Shown here piece by piece: positions 42,278 to 50,218 of a DNA stretch of 64,000 nucleotides. The translations under genes were made by a program, and so were the position numbers. Within the stretch, counting starts at the first letter, position 1; each line of letters begins with the position of its first letter. The DNA is from Mycobacterium sp. ITM-2016-00316 (lineage in GTDB: Bacteria; Actinomycetota; Actinomycetes; Mycobacteriales; Mycobacteriaceae): NCBI RefSeq assembly GCF_002968335.2, contig NZ_CP134398.1, positions 4,092,001 to 4,156,000 on the forward strand, written 5' to 3'. A model generated the notes under the pieces. The model made no database searches, was not told the origin of the DNA, and saw only the letters and a program-made list of their open reading frames with translations.

Positions 42278-43139
42278 GCCCCGGGTGGTGATGGTCGGGT
42301 CCGTGCCGATGTCCGCCCTGGTCGCCGAAGTCCCCGAGCCCCGCGCGGTGATCGTCGCGATCCACGGCGGCGCGACAACGTCGGCGTACTTCGACTGCCC
42401 CGGTCGCCCCGACCTCTCGTTGCTGCGGACCGCGGCGGCACACGGCTACACCGCGATCGCCCTGGATCGTCCTGGTTACGGTGCGTCGGCGCTGTACCAG
42501 GACACCATGACCGACCCGGCCGCCCGGGTCGCGCTCGCCTCCGGCGCGGTGGACAAGATCCTGGCCGGCCGCCCGCGCGGGGCGGGCATCTTCGTCTTCG
42601 CGCACTCACTGGGATGCGAACTGGCACTGCGGATGACGGTCGCCGACGCCGGCGTGATCGGCGTCGAGCTCGCCGGAACCGGTCTGCGCTACAGTCCCGA
42701 AGCCAAGGAGATCCTCAGCCAGGCGACGTTGACCCGCCGGCCGGCGGGACTGCGGGAACTGTTGTGGGAGCCCGCGGAACTGTACCCGGGCGAGGTGCTG
42801 ACCGGAGCGCTGTCCGCGCCGGGTGTCGCCTACGAGGGTCCGGTGACCGCCAACTGGTCGCGCCGCGACTTCCCGGAACTGGCCGCCGCGGTGCGGGTCC
42901 CCGTCCAGTACAGCGCGGCCGAGCACGAACGCGTCTGGGACACCTCGGCCGCGGCACTGGCCGATATCGCTGGCCTGTTCGTCACTGCGCCAAGGATTTC
43001 GGTCCACGAAATGCCGGATAGCGGGCACAATCTCAGCGTCGGGTTGTCGGCGCAGACCTACCACCTTCGGGTGTTGTCATTTGTCGAAGACTGTATCGCC
43101 GCCGGAAACGGTGGCGCCGAGCAAGCGGAGGCTGGTTGA
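42270..43139 (+). CDS. Alpha/beta-fold hydrolase
   Basis: A 289-residue alpha/beta hydrolase. Oxyanion region IHGGATTS, LDRPGYGAS turn, nucleophile elbow FAHSLGCEL (Ser) and a C-terminal DSGHNLSVG with the catalytic His. It may hydrolyse a thioester, ester or lactone produced by the upstream aldolase. ATG 42270 overlaps the previous stop by eight bases; the stop overlaps the next start by one base. Confidence 0.85.
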   Translation: MSKPRVVMVGSVPMSALVAEVPEPRAVIVAIHGGATTSAYFDCPGRPDLSLLRTAAAHGYTAIALDRPGYGASALYQDTMTDPAARVALASGAVDKILAGRPRGAGIFVFAHSLGCELALRMTVADAGVIGVELAGTGLRYSPEAKEILSQATLTRRPAGLRELLWEPAELYPGEVLTGALSAPGVAYEGPVTANWSRRDFPELAAAVRVPVQYSAAEHERVWDTSAAALADIAGLFVTAPRISVHEMPDSGHNLSVGLSAQTYHLRVLSFVEDCIAAGNGGAEQAEAG

Positions 43140-43957
43140 TGCGCGTTGGATTCATCGGACTGGGCAGTCAGGGTGGGCCGATGGCCCGCCGCATTGTCGA
43201 GGGCGGCTTCGAACTGACGCTGTGGGCCCGTCGCGCAGCATCGCTGGAGCCCTATGCGGACACCGCGGCGAAGACGGCGGGTACGCCCGCCGAGCTGGGC
43301 GCCGCAAGTGATCTGGTGTGTCTGTGCGTCGTCGGCGACGACGACGTTCGCGAGGTGATTGCCGGCGAGCACGGTGTGCTGGCCGGACTGGCCCCCGGCG
43401 GCATCATCGCCATCCACAGCACCGTGCACCCCGACACCTGTGCCGAGATCGCGGACATGGCTGCCGGCAAGGGCGTTTCGGTGATCGATGCCCCGGTCAG
43501 TGGTGGTGGCCCCGCCGTCGAGGCAGGCACCCTGCTGGTCATGATCGGCGGCGACGAAGCCGATGTGGAGAAGGTGCGTCCGGTGTTCGCCACCTACGCC
43601 GATCCCATCGTGCATCTGGGCCCGCTGGGCAGCGGACAGGTCGCCAAGATCCTGAACAACCTGCTGTTCACCGCGAACCTCGGTGCCGCGATGAGCGCAC
43701 TGGCACTCGGCGAATCCCTCGGGGTGCCGCGAGAACGCCTGTGCGAGGTCATCACCCGCGGTTCGGCCACCAGCAAGGCCTTGAGCAGTATCGCCGCGTT
43801 CGGCGGCAGCCTGGACAACCTCGCCCCGATCGCCGGTGCGCTGTTGCAAAAGGATTGCCGGCACGCCGCGACGCTCGCCGACAAGGCATCGGCACCCGAA
43901 GGCGCGGTGTTCGACGCCGCCGACGCCGCGCTGGCGCTGATGGACCACCCGCGCTGA
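43139..43957 (+). CDS. NAD(P)-dependent beta-hydroxyacid dehydrogenase 1
   Basis: A 272-residue member of the 3-hydroxyisobutyrate dehydrogenase family. N-terminal Rossmann motif GFIGLGSQGGPMARR, substrate-binding DAPVSGGGPA, and catalytic lysine in GQVAKILNNLL. It would oxidise a beta-hydroxy acid or reduce a semialdehyde. An apparent paralogue follows after 28 bases; the two share motif order and about the same length. Start shares one base with the preceding stop (TGATG). Confidence 0.88.
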   Translation: MRVGFIGLGSQGGPMARRIVEGGFELTLWARRAASLEPYADTAAKTAGTPAELGAASDLVCLCVVGDDDVREVIAGEHGVLAGLAPGGIIAIHSTVHPDTCAEIADMAAGKGVSVIDAPVSGGGPAVEAGTLLVMIGGDEADVEKVRPVFATYADPIVHLGPLGSGQVAKILNNLLFTANLGAAMSALALGESLGVPRERLCEVITRGSATSKALSSIAAFGGSLDNLAPIAGALLQKDCRHAATLADKASAPEGAVFDAADAALALMDHPR

Positions 43958-43985
43958 TGAGCACCAGCGTGAAGCGACTCGATTG

Positions 43986-44774
43986 ATGCGCGTCGGCGTC
44001 ATCGGCGCGGGCCGGATGGGCGCACCGATGGTGCGCCGTCTCGCCGAGGCCGGGCACCAGGTGCGCGCGCTCGGTCGCACCGAGGAAAAACGTCGGGCCA
44101 TCGCGGAACTGGGCGCAACCCCGGTCGCCGATGCCGCCCAGGTGGCCGACGGCGCCGAGGCGGTGGTCATCTGCCTGTTCACCGACGAGCAGGTGCGCGC
44201 GGTCCTCGACACCGCGCTGCTGGCGGCGGTGCCGGCCGGGGCCGTCCTGATCGTGCACACCACCGGCAGCCCGCGCACAGTCGAACACCTGCGGGAGCTG
44301 GCACCACATCTCGACGTGGTGGACGCACCGGTCAGCGGCGGCCCGCACGATATCGCCGCCGGTGAGGTCACGCTGTTCGTCGGCGGCCCCGACGATGCGG
44401 TGCGGCGGGCGCAGCCGGTGCTGACCGCCTACGGCAGCCCGGTCCTGCACGTCGGCGCGCTCGGCGCCGGCCAGAAGGTCAAGTTGATCAACAACACGCT
44501 GTTCGCCGCGCAGATCGGTCTGTTGGCCGAAGCGGCTCAGCTGGCCGGCAGCCTCGGGGTCGACGAATCCGCCTTGCTGGAGGCGCTGCCGCATGGCAGC
44601 GGAGCCAGCCGGGCGCTGGACAACGTGGCGCGGGCCGGCTCGACCGCCGCATTCGTCGCCGCCGTCGGTGAATTCATCGGCAAGGACGTCGCGGTGATCC
44701 GGCGGACGGTGGCCGAGCTCGGCACCGACCTCGGCGCGCTGAACGCCGTCGTCGACGCCGGATTGGGACGCTGA
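43986..44774 (+). CDS. NAD(P)-dependent beta-hydroxyacid dehydrogenase 2
   Basis: A 262-residue paralogue of the preceding gene: GVIGAGRMGAPMVRR, VDAPVSGGPHD and GQKVKLINNTLFA with the catalytic lysine. The two may act on different intermediates or form a heteromer. It is the last gene of the operon starting at 34997; no clear terminator hairpin follows before the P450 promoter region. Confidence 0.88.
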   Translation: MRVGVIGAGRMGAPMVRRLAEAGHQVRALGRTEEKRRAIAELGATPVADAAQVADGAEAVVICLFTDEQVRAVLDTALLAAVPAGAVLIVHTTGSPRTVEHLRELAPHLDVVDAPVSGGPHDIAAGEVTLFVGGPDDAVRRAQPVLTAYGSPVLHVGALGAGQKVKLINNTLFAAQIGLLAEAAQLAGSLGVDESALLEALPHGSGASRALDNVARAGSTAAFVAAVGEFIGKDVAVIRRTVAELGTDLGALNAVVDAGLGR

Positions 44775-44824
44775 GTTCGGCGCCAAATTGCCTGTTTCAC
44801 AATCCTGTCGACGGGACTACTGTT

Positions 44825-44856
44825 AGCGTTACAGTTTCACAGCCTTCCGTAACGCT
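44825..44856. promoter_or_regulatory. AGCGTTAC / GTAACGCT inverted repeat upstream of P450
   Basis: AGCGTTAC (44825-44832) and GTAACGCT (44849-44856) form an inverted repeat with a 16-base spacer in the leader of the P450 at 44893. The ten bases AGCGTTACAG recur exactly as the right half of the long palindrome at 58381-58417. Confidence 0.4.
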
Positions 44857-44892
44857 TCGGGTGACAGCGCCACCCTGGAGGAGGACCTCAGC

Positions 44893-46098
44893 ATGACCAC
44901 CGCGGAACTCGTGTTCGACCCATTCTCGGACGAGTACTTCAACAACCCGTTCGAGATCTACCGGCGGATGCGTACCGAAGCACCGCTCTACTACTGCTCC
45001 GACCGGGATTTCTACGCCCTGACCCGGCACGAGGACGTCTCCGCCGCACTCAAGGACCACGAGGCGTTCTCCTCATCGCGTGGCTGCGATCTGGCGATGG
45101 TGCAGGCCGACGAGCCCCCGCAGAAGTCGATCATCTTCATGGACCCGCCCGATCACCGACACATGCGCAGCCTGCTCAACAAGGCCTTCACCCCGCGGGC
45201 CGTGCAGGCCCAGCGCGACACCATCGTCGAACAGATCGACCACTACCTCGGTCTGATCACCTCCGATGACTTCGACGTCGTGCAGGACTTCTCCGGGCCC
45301 TTCCCGGTCGAGGTGATCACCCGGATGGCCGGTGTCGAACCCGACTATCGCCAGATGGTGCGGCACTGGATCGACACCAGCCTGTCCCGCGAACCCGGGC
45401 AGGTCGGTACCTCCGAGGCCGGCATGCAGGCCAACATGGACACCGCGATCTACTACTACTCGCTGGTGCAGAAGCGCCGGGAGAACCCGACCGACGACAT
45501 GATCAGCCGTCTCATCGCCGCTGAGATCCCGCGCGAGGACGGCCGCTTGGACAAACTCGACGATATCGAGATCACCGGTTTCGCGACCCTGCTCGGTGGG
45601 GCCGGGGCGGAAACGGTCACCAAGCTGATCGGTACCGCGATGGTGCTCTTCGCGCGCAATCCCGAGCAATGGCAGAAGCTGCTCGACAACAGAGACCTGG
45701 TACCCGCCGCCGTCGAGGAGCTGCTGCGCTACGAGGGACCGGTGCAGTACAACGTGCGCTACACGCTCAAGGAGGCGCACGTGCCCAGCGGCGTGATCCC
45801 GGCGGGCAAGGCGGTCTTCCTGCTCAGCGCCGCGGCCAATCGTGACACCGATGCGTTCACCGATGCCGACAAGTTCGATATCGAACGCGACCGTACCGAG
45901 GCGCAGAACCTGGGCCTCGGTTACGGGATCCACAGTTGTCTGGGTGCGGCGCTGGCGCGGATGGAGAGCGTGATCGCGCTGGAGAAGCTGCTCGATTTCA
46001 TGCCCCGCTACGAGGTGAAATGGGATGGGCTGCAGCGGGTTCACATGCAGAACGTGGCCGGATACTCACACGTGCCGGTGCGAAGGCTGCCGTCATGA
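44893..46098 (+). CDS. Cytochrome P450 with coupled ferredoxin
   Basis: A 401-residue P450. I-helix LGGAGAETVTK, K-helix EELLRYEGPV and haem loop LGYGIHSCLGAA; the usual Phe at the start of the haem loop is Leu. Ribosome site GGAGGAGG. Its stop overlaps a ferredoxin start by four bases, giving an obligate redox pair. An inverted repeat of AGCGTTAC lies in the leader. Start, length and motif set are of standard bacterial class I type. Confidence 0.94.
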   Translation: MTTAELVFDPFSDEYFNNPFEIYRRMRTEAPLYYCSDRDFYALTRHEDVSAALKDHEAFSSSRGCDLAMVQADEPPQKSIIFMDPPDHRHMRSLLNKAFTPRAVQAQRDTIVEQIDHYLGLITSDDFDVVQDFSGPFPVEVITRMAGVEPDYRQMVRHWIDTSLSREPGQVGTSEAGMQANMDTAIYYYSLVQKRRENPTDDMISRLIAAEIPREDGRLDKLDDIEITGFATLLGGAGAETVTKLIGTAMVLFARNPEQWQKLLDNRDLVPAAVEELLRYEGPVQYNVRYTLKEAHVPSGVIPAGKAVFLLSAAANRDTDAFTDADKFDIERDRTEAQNLGLGYGIHSCLGAALARMESVIALEKLLDFMPRYEVKWDGLQRVHMQNVAGYSHVPVRRLPS

Positions 46099-46289
46099 GC
46101 AAAATCGAAGTGGATTTCGGGCTCTGCGAGAGCAACGGCGTCTGTATGGGCATCATCCCCGAGGTGTTCGACCTCGACGACGATGACTACCTGCACGTGC
46201 TCACCGAGGACGTCACCCCAGACAACGAGGCGCAGGTGCGTGAATCCGTGCGACAGTGCCCCCGTCAGGCGATCGCCATCGTCGAGTAA
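46095..46289 (+). CDS. Ferredoxin, CxxNxxC type, P450 partner
   Basis: A 64-residue ferredoxin: ligands in LCESNGVC and QCPRQA; the variable position is Asn. Acidic (EVFDLDDDD), as expected for docking to a P450. Overlaps the P450 stop by ATGA. The window's first 81-bp repeat begins 11 bases after its stop. Confidence 0.92.
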   Translation: MSKIEVDFGLCESNGVCMGIIPEVFDLDDDDYLHVLTEDVTPDNEAQVRESVRQCPRQAIAIVE

Positions 46290-46299
46290 TTTCCTCGCG

Positions 46300-46380
46300 C
46301 GAGCAGACACAAATGGCCCGAAACTAGGCACTTTTGGGGCCATATGTTGGGGGCACCTCCCGCTTGCGGGGGACTGCTCG
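46300..46380. repeat. MITE-like repeat, copy 1
   Basis: An 81-bp element with 7-bp terminal inverted repeats CGAGCAG and CTGCTCG. Its right 53 bases (46328-46380) are identical to 47354-47406. It contains a degraded version of the hairpin seen intact in copy 2 plus a CCCGC-TT-GCGGG hairpin. It overlaps the 3' end of the AbiEi-like gene and supplies that gene's last residues and stop codon. No ORF; non-autonomous. Confidence 0.75.
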
Positions 46381-47256
46381 TCGGGCAAGGGCCGCGCGCT
46401 CGAAGAGGGTTTCCATCCTGGCGACCAGTTCCTGAGGACGTTTCCGCACGTCATCCACCACCAACGGGACCGTTGTCAACCCGACCTCCTGCAGGCGGGC
46501 GACCTTCATCCGGTCATGTTTGAGAGCTTCCGCCGTGGCGTGCCACTGCATGCTCTCGTATTCGGCCACCACACCGAAAGCAGGCCAAGCGAAGTCGACG
46601 CGCCACAGCTTGCCCTGCCTGTCGATGATCTCGAATTGCAGCTCGGGCATGGGCAAGCCGCCGTCGATGAACACGAGACGGGCTTCGCTCTCCATCGGTG
46701 ACTCCGCGCGCCCATCGGCATGCTGCAATAGTTTGCGCACCGTGACGATGCCGCGCCTGCCCTTCTGCTCGGCAACGGCAGACGCCAAGTCCGCGACCGC
46801 GCACCACCCGCTCCCCAGTGCAGCGTCCAACATCGCCAGTGCACGCGGCCGTCGCAGTGTTCGGGCCATCTCGACCGCGGTCCAGGCCGGTGCGGTGGCA
46901 AGACGGTGGCCCACCACCCGAAGCGGTGCGCCCACTCGCTGGTGCACCATCACCTCGGCGGTCGGCCGGATCCGGACACCTGGGTCGAGGATGTGCAGCA
47001 GGTCGTCCGGGTCGGTATCGAACCCGTACAGAGCAGCGGCAGTGTTCATGCACGCGACTGTGCGCTCGCCGGTTCGCAGGTCCATCGCCGCCAACCGGGA
47101 CAGATGATCGGGTGCCGCCGCCGCATAGATGCCGTGTTGGACACGGATGAGTTGGCCCCGCAGAACCAGTGTGCGTAATTGCTTGCGCGAGATCAGCGCA
47201 AGCAGTTGTTGACTAGTTGCGACTTCACTATCCGAGAAAGCGTCCCGCCACGACAT
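46324..47256 (-). CDS. AbiEi/DUF559-like protein, orphan
   Basis: A 310-residue protein: an N-terminal winged-helix-like region (QQLLALISRKQLRTLVLRGQLIRVQHGIYA), as in AbiEi antitoxins of type IV toxin-antitoxin systems, and a C-terminal endonuclease-like DUF559 domain (SPMESEARLVFIDGGLP, RVDFAWP, VAEYESMQWH) with the E...D...ExE pattern of PD-(D/E)xK nucleases. No AbiEii toxin gene is adjacent. The last 20 or so residues derive from the repeat at 46300-46380, and a second repeat copy lies upstream, so the gene is bracketed by direct repeats. No good ribosome site precedes ATG 47256. Confidence 0.78.
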   Translation of the reverse strand: MSWRDAFSDSEVATSQQLLALISRKQLRTLVLRGQLIRVQHGIYAAAAPDHLSRLAAMDLRTGERTVACMNTAAALYGFDTDPDDLLHILDPGVRIRPTAEVMVHQRVGAPLRVVGHRLATAPAWTAVEMARTLRRPRALAMLDAALGSGWCAVADLASAVAEQKGRRGIVTVRKLLQHADGRAESPMESEARLVFIDGGLPMPELQFEIIDRQGKLWRVDFAWPAFGVVAEYESMQWHATAEALKHDRMKVARLQEVGLTTVPLVVDDVRKRPQELVARMETLFERAALARRAVPRKREVPPTYGPKSA

Positions 47257-47324
47257 ACGGTGGATGGTTGCTCAGAATGCACCTACTGCACAGCGACGGA
47301 CCGTTCAGCCTGGGGATAACTCGA

Positions 47325-47406
47325 CGAGCAGACACATAGGGCCCCAAAAGTAAGCACTTTTGGGGCCATATGTTGGGGGCACCTCCCGCTTGCGGGGGAC
47401 TGCTCG
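47325..47406. repeat. MITE-like repeat, copy 2
   Basis: An 82-bp element in the same orientation as copy 1, with the same CGAGCAG/CTGCTCG ends and identical right half. A perfect 12-bp hairpin, GGCCCCAAAAGT pairing with ACTTTTGGGGCC, is followed by CCCGC-TT-GCGGG. It ends seven bases before the stop of the DUF1330 gene, where it may act as terminator. Confidence 0.75.
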
Positions 47407-47413
47407 CGGGAAC

Positions 47414-47698
47414 TCAGAAGCCCGAGATGATCACTCCGTTGCACTCGGCCGCGGCCTGGCGCAGCTTCGCGGCCTCCTGGTAGGCGTCGGAGTAGTACCA
47501 CTCCTTGGCCGCCTCGACCGACTCGAACTCCAGCAGCACGGTCTGAGTTCCGTGCCACTGTCCCTCCAGCGACTCGACCACGGGGCTGAAGGCGAGCACC
47601 TTCGCGGTGCTCATCGTCTGGCTGGCCAGCTTGCCGTACTCGGCCATTCCGGCCGGGTCCTTGATGTCCTCGGTGATGATCACATAACCCTTGGGCAC
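47414..47698 (-). CDS. DUF1330-family protein
   Basis: A 94-residue protein of the DUF1330 ferredoxin-like/dimeric alpha-beta-barrel family: GYVIITEDIKDPAGMAEYG at the start and LLEFESVEAAKEWYYSDAYQEA in the second half, a family hallmark. Function is unknown; members occur with catabolic and P450 operons. GTG 47698 has an AGGAG box nine bases upstream. Third gene of the P450-ferredoxin-DUF1330 operon. Confidence 0.88.
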   Translation of the reverse strand: MPKGYVIITEDIKDPAGMAEYGKLASQTMSTAKVLAFSPVVESLEGQWHGTQTVLLEFESVEAAKEWYYSDAYQEAAKLRQAAAECNGVIISGF

Positions 47699-47732
47699 AG
47701 TTTGAATCTCCTTGTCGGTGAGGCGGATTGAT

Positions 47733-47921
47733 TCAGATCTCGTGGATCGCGTTCTCGGGGCAACACTGGATGGCCTCCTGCACAGCCGCTTCGTGTTCGG
47801 CCGGCACCTCGCCGGGAGCAGCGACCGCCCATCCGTCATCGGAGAGGTCGAACACCTCGGGGCACAGCGTCAGGCACATCCCGTGGCCGGCGCAGCGGTC
47901 CTCGTCGACGCCGACCCTCAT
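47733..47921 (-). CDS. Ferredoxin, CxxHxxC type, P450 partner
   Basis: A 62-residue ferredoxin with ligands in RCAGHGMC and CCPENA and His at the variable position. It also has a cysteine at TLCPEV. Starts inside the P450 stop (ATGA overlap), so it is the cognate partner of that P450. Confidence 0.92.
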   Translation of the reverse strand: MRVGVDEDRCAGHGMCLTLCPEVFDLSDDGWAVAAPGEVPAEHEAAVQEAIQCCPENAIHEI

Positions 47922-49195
47922 ATGGCGTCGAACTCCAGGTGCAGGTGGGTGAGTCCGCGCAGGATGAACGTCGGGATGTAGTGGTAGTCCCTATTGTCCG
48001 CCGGACCGTGCTTCTCCTCGGAGATGCGGATGTCGGTGGTGCGATCGAGCAGCCGCTCCAGGCCCACCCGGGTCTCCGCGCGGGCCAGCGGAGCACCCGG
48101 GCAGCTGTGGATGCCGCGACCGAAAGCCAGGTGCTGGCGGGCATTCTTGCGCGCCGGGTCGAATTCGTCGGGATCCTCGAAGCGGCGCGGATCGCGGTTG
48201 GCCCCGGCGTTGACCACCATGACGGTGGTGCCCGACGGAAGTTCCTTCTCCCCCACCGTAACCGGGGTGCGTGACAGCCGGAAGTCACCCTTGACCGGGC
48301 TTTCGTGGCGCAGCGCTTCCTCGATGAAGTTGGGTAGCAGACTGCGGTCCTCGCGTACCTGCTTCTGGATGTCCGGCCGGTCACCGAGCACCTTGAGCGC
48401 AGTGCCCAGCAGGCGGACCGTGGTCTCCTGACCCGCCGAGAAGACGTTGGTGGCAACACGTGCGACGTCGCCGGGGGTCGGCGTGGTGCCGTCGGGGAAC
48501 AGCGCGGTCGCCATCCCGGTCATGATGTCCTCGCGCGGGTTGACCCGTCGATCCTCGATGTACGCCTCGAACTGGGCGTAGAGGAACTCCAGCGGGCTGT
48601 GCGACAGCGACTCGTCACCGGTGCTGCCGACGCCCCCGCCGGAGTTCTGCGAGATGCCGTCGACGAAGGCGTTGCGGTCCTCGGGCGGGATGCCCAGCAG
48701 GTCTGCGATCACCAGCAGCGTGAACGGGCTGGCGAATCCCTTGATGAACTCACCCTTGCCGGGCGCCAGGAAGTCATCGAGCACCCCGTCGGCCAACTGC
48801 CACATCGCGTCCTCGTTCTCCTTGAGGCGCTTGGGAGTGATCAGCCGCATCATCAGCGAGCGATGGTTGGTGTGCACGGGCGGATCCAGCGTCGGCAGCT
48901 GATCGCTGAACGGCAGCTCGTCGCGGTGCTTCTCGATCAGCTCGGCGACGTCGTCGCGGCCCTCCAGCGGCACCGGAAAGCCCGGGAACGGTCCGGTCAC
49001 CGAGGTGCACGACGAGAAGGTGTCCGCGTCGTTGTAGACCGAAACCGCCTCTTCCCAACCGGTCACCATGGTCACGCCGTAGATGTCTTCGGGTTGGACC
49101 GGGCATTGGTTACGCAACGCGTTGAAGTACGGGTAGGGATCGTCAACCAGCCGCGGGTCCTTGAACCAGTCGATGCCGGCGGGATCGATCGCCAT
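47918..49195 (-). CDS. Cytochrome P450 with coupled ferredoxin
   Basis: A 425-residue P450: I-helix FSAGQETTVRL, K-helix EALRHESPV, haem loop FGRGIHSCPGAP. Same length as the P450 at 10.4 kb and shares with it the DPYPYF/NPYPYF start, RLKENED and haem loop, so the two are paralogues. GGAACGGAG ribosome site. First gene of the operon with ferredoxin and DUF1330, behind two TGAGAAT-type dyads spaced 21 bases apart. Confidence 0.95.
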   Translation of the reverse strand: MAIDPAGIDWFKDPRLVDDPYPYFNALRNQCPVQPEDIYGVTMVTGWEEAVSVYNDADTFSSCTSVTGPFPGFPVPLEGRDDVAELIEKHRDELPFSDQLPTLDPPVHTNHRSLMMRLITPKRLKENEDAMWQLADGVLDDFLAPGKGEFIKGFASPFTLLVIADLLGIPPEDRNAFVDGISQNSGGGVGSTGDESLSHSPLEFLYAQFEAYIEDRRVNPREDIMTGMATALFPDGTTPTPGDVARVATNVFSAGQETTVRLLGTALKVLGDRPDIQKQVREDRSLLPNFIEEALRHESPVKGDFRLSRTPVTVGEKELPSGTTVMVVNAGANRDPRRFEDPDEFDPARKNARQHLAFGRGIHSCPGAPLARAETRVGLERLLDRTTDIRISEEKHGPADNRDYHYIPTFILRGLTHLHLEFDAI

Positions 49196-49231
49196 ATGCG
49201 TTACTCCGTTCCTGGCAGGCAGTGCCCACTA

Positions 49232-49269
49232 CGAGAATGTGGCTCTCATCTATGAGTATTACATTTCCA
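49232..49269. promoter_or_regulatory. Two TGAGAAT-type operators upstream of P450
   Basis: CGAGAAT-GTG-GCTCTCA (49232-49248) and TGAGTAT-TAC-ATTTCCA (49253-49269) each match 11 of 14 dyad positions. Their centres are 21 bases apart, two DNA turns, so bound dimers would sit on the same face. They precede the P450-ferredoxin-DUF1330 operon. Confidence 0.45.
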
Positions 49270-49350
49270 CAGCGCCGCTTCGTCGTCAACGAGGGCAAAC
49301 GCCTCATCGACCCGCTTAACTCGTGGCGAGAGAAAACGAGATTCTCCAAA

Positions 49351-49370
49351 TGTTGAGCGTTCGCTCAACA
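49351..49370. promoter_or_regulatory. TGTTGAGCG-TT-CGCTCAACA operator
   Basis: A perfect dyad with 9-base arms and 2-base centre lies 63 bases before the EXPERA-family gene. Form and size suit a TetR-type repressor. The TetR gene at 50461 is the nearest on the same strand. Confidence 0.55.
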
Positions 49371-49432
49371 CGTGCGCGCCAGAGGCCTATCCTCCGCTGA
49401 GGCGCACGATTCGGCAAGGACAGGATCTCGAG

Positions 49433-50218
49433 ATGACATCGGACGTCGAACTGCAGGCCGCGGCGGACAGCGAGCCGAACCTGGCGCGTCCGTGGGCGCC
49501 ACACCGCCGTCGGGCCTATGTCGCACTCACCGCCATCACCGGCATGGCATTCAGCGTCGCGGTGGTGGGCGTCGGCACCGGGCTCCTGCCGCCCACCTTC
49601 ACCGTCGACGTCATCGCCAATCTGGCATTCGGGCTGCCGGTGATCGTGCTGCCGCTGGTCTACTTCTGGACCGGACGCGGTGAGCAACGATCGCGCCTGG
49701 AACGGGCCTCCGAGCTGACGATGATCTACCTGCCCTACACGGCGGGCAGCCAACTCGGCTACGAGACCATCTTCCTCATCGGCCATCCGCTGAACTGGTG
49801 GACACCGACCACCGATCCGGGCTGGAAGTGGCTGTGGTGGCAGTACGGGCTCGCCGACACCCGTTACACCAGCGGCAACGCCTGGATCTTCGGCCTGGAA
49901 CTCGTCGGCGTCATCACCGGCACCATGCTCTTCATCGTGTGGATTCGGCTGATGCGCACCGATCTACCGGTCGAGGCGCGGATCAGGAGCCTGTGGCTGG
50001 CCTTCACCGGATGCGCCATGCTGATCAGCAGCACCGGCGTGTACTTCCTCGCCGAAGTGCGGGCCGGATTCGGCGATATCGGCCAGGGCGCCTTCGGGCT
50101 CTGGTTCAAATTCATCGCCGAGAACGTGCCCTTCATGATCCTGCCGTTCTTCGCGCTCATCGCGATGCACCGCCAAATCGATCACCTGACACGACGGGCG
50201 GGCCCGCTGCCGCTCTAG
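49433..50218 (+). CDS. EXPERA/emopamil-binding-protein-like membrane protein
   Basis: A 261-residue protein with about six membrane segments. From residue 135 on it aligns by eye with human EBP, the sterol delta8-delta7 isomerase: W-x-x-Y-x-x-x-D142-x-R144-Y145, E156 in the next helix, YFLAE208, GFG, and N231 in the last helix, in the same order and spacing. Glu111 aligns with EBP Glu80. Two EBP residues differ: the catalytic-site His is Gln107 and a Trp is Phe234. I compared with EBP from memory. The family also includes non-isomerase sterol or lipid binders, so the reaction is open. Next genes: small membrane protein (opposite strand) and TetR. Confidence 0.7.
   Translation: MTSDVELQAAADSEPNLARPWAPHRRRAYVALTAITGMAFSVAVVGVGTGLLPPTFTVDVIANLAFGLPVIVLPLVYFWTGRGEQRSRLERASELTMIYLPYTAGSQLGYETIFLIGHPLNWWTPTTDPGWKWLWWQYGLADTRYTSGNAWIFGLELVGVITGTMLFIVWIRLMRTDLPVEARIRSLWLAFTGCAMLISSTGVYFLAEVRAGFGDIGQGAFGLWFKFIAENVPFMILPFFALIAMHRQIDHLTRRAGPLPL

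Noticed and set aside
46300..47406. CRISPR array
   Set aside because: Only two repeat copies 1 kb apart with a gene between them; no regular short spacers anywhere in the window.
47283..47558. Minus-strand frame of 91 residues through repeat copy 2
   Set aside because: It reads across the repeat and out of frame through DUF1330; the similar peptide in another frame at 46041-46454 only reflects the shared repeat.
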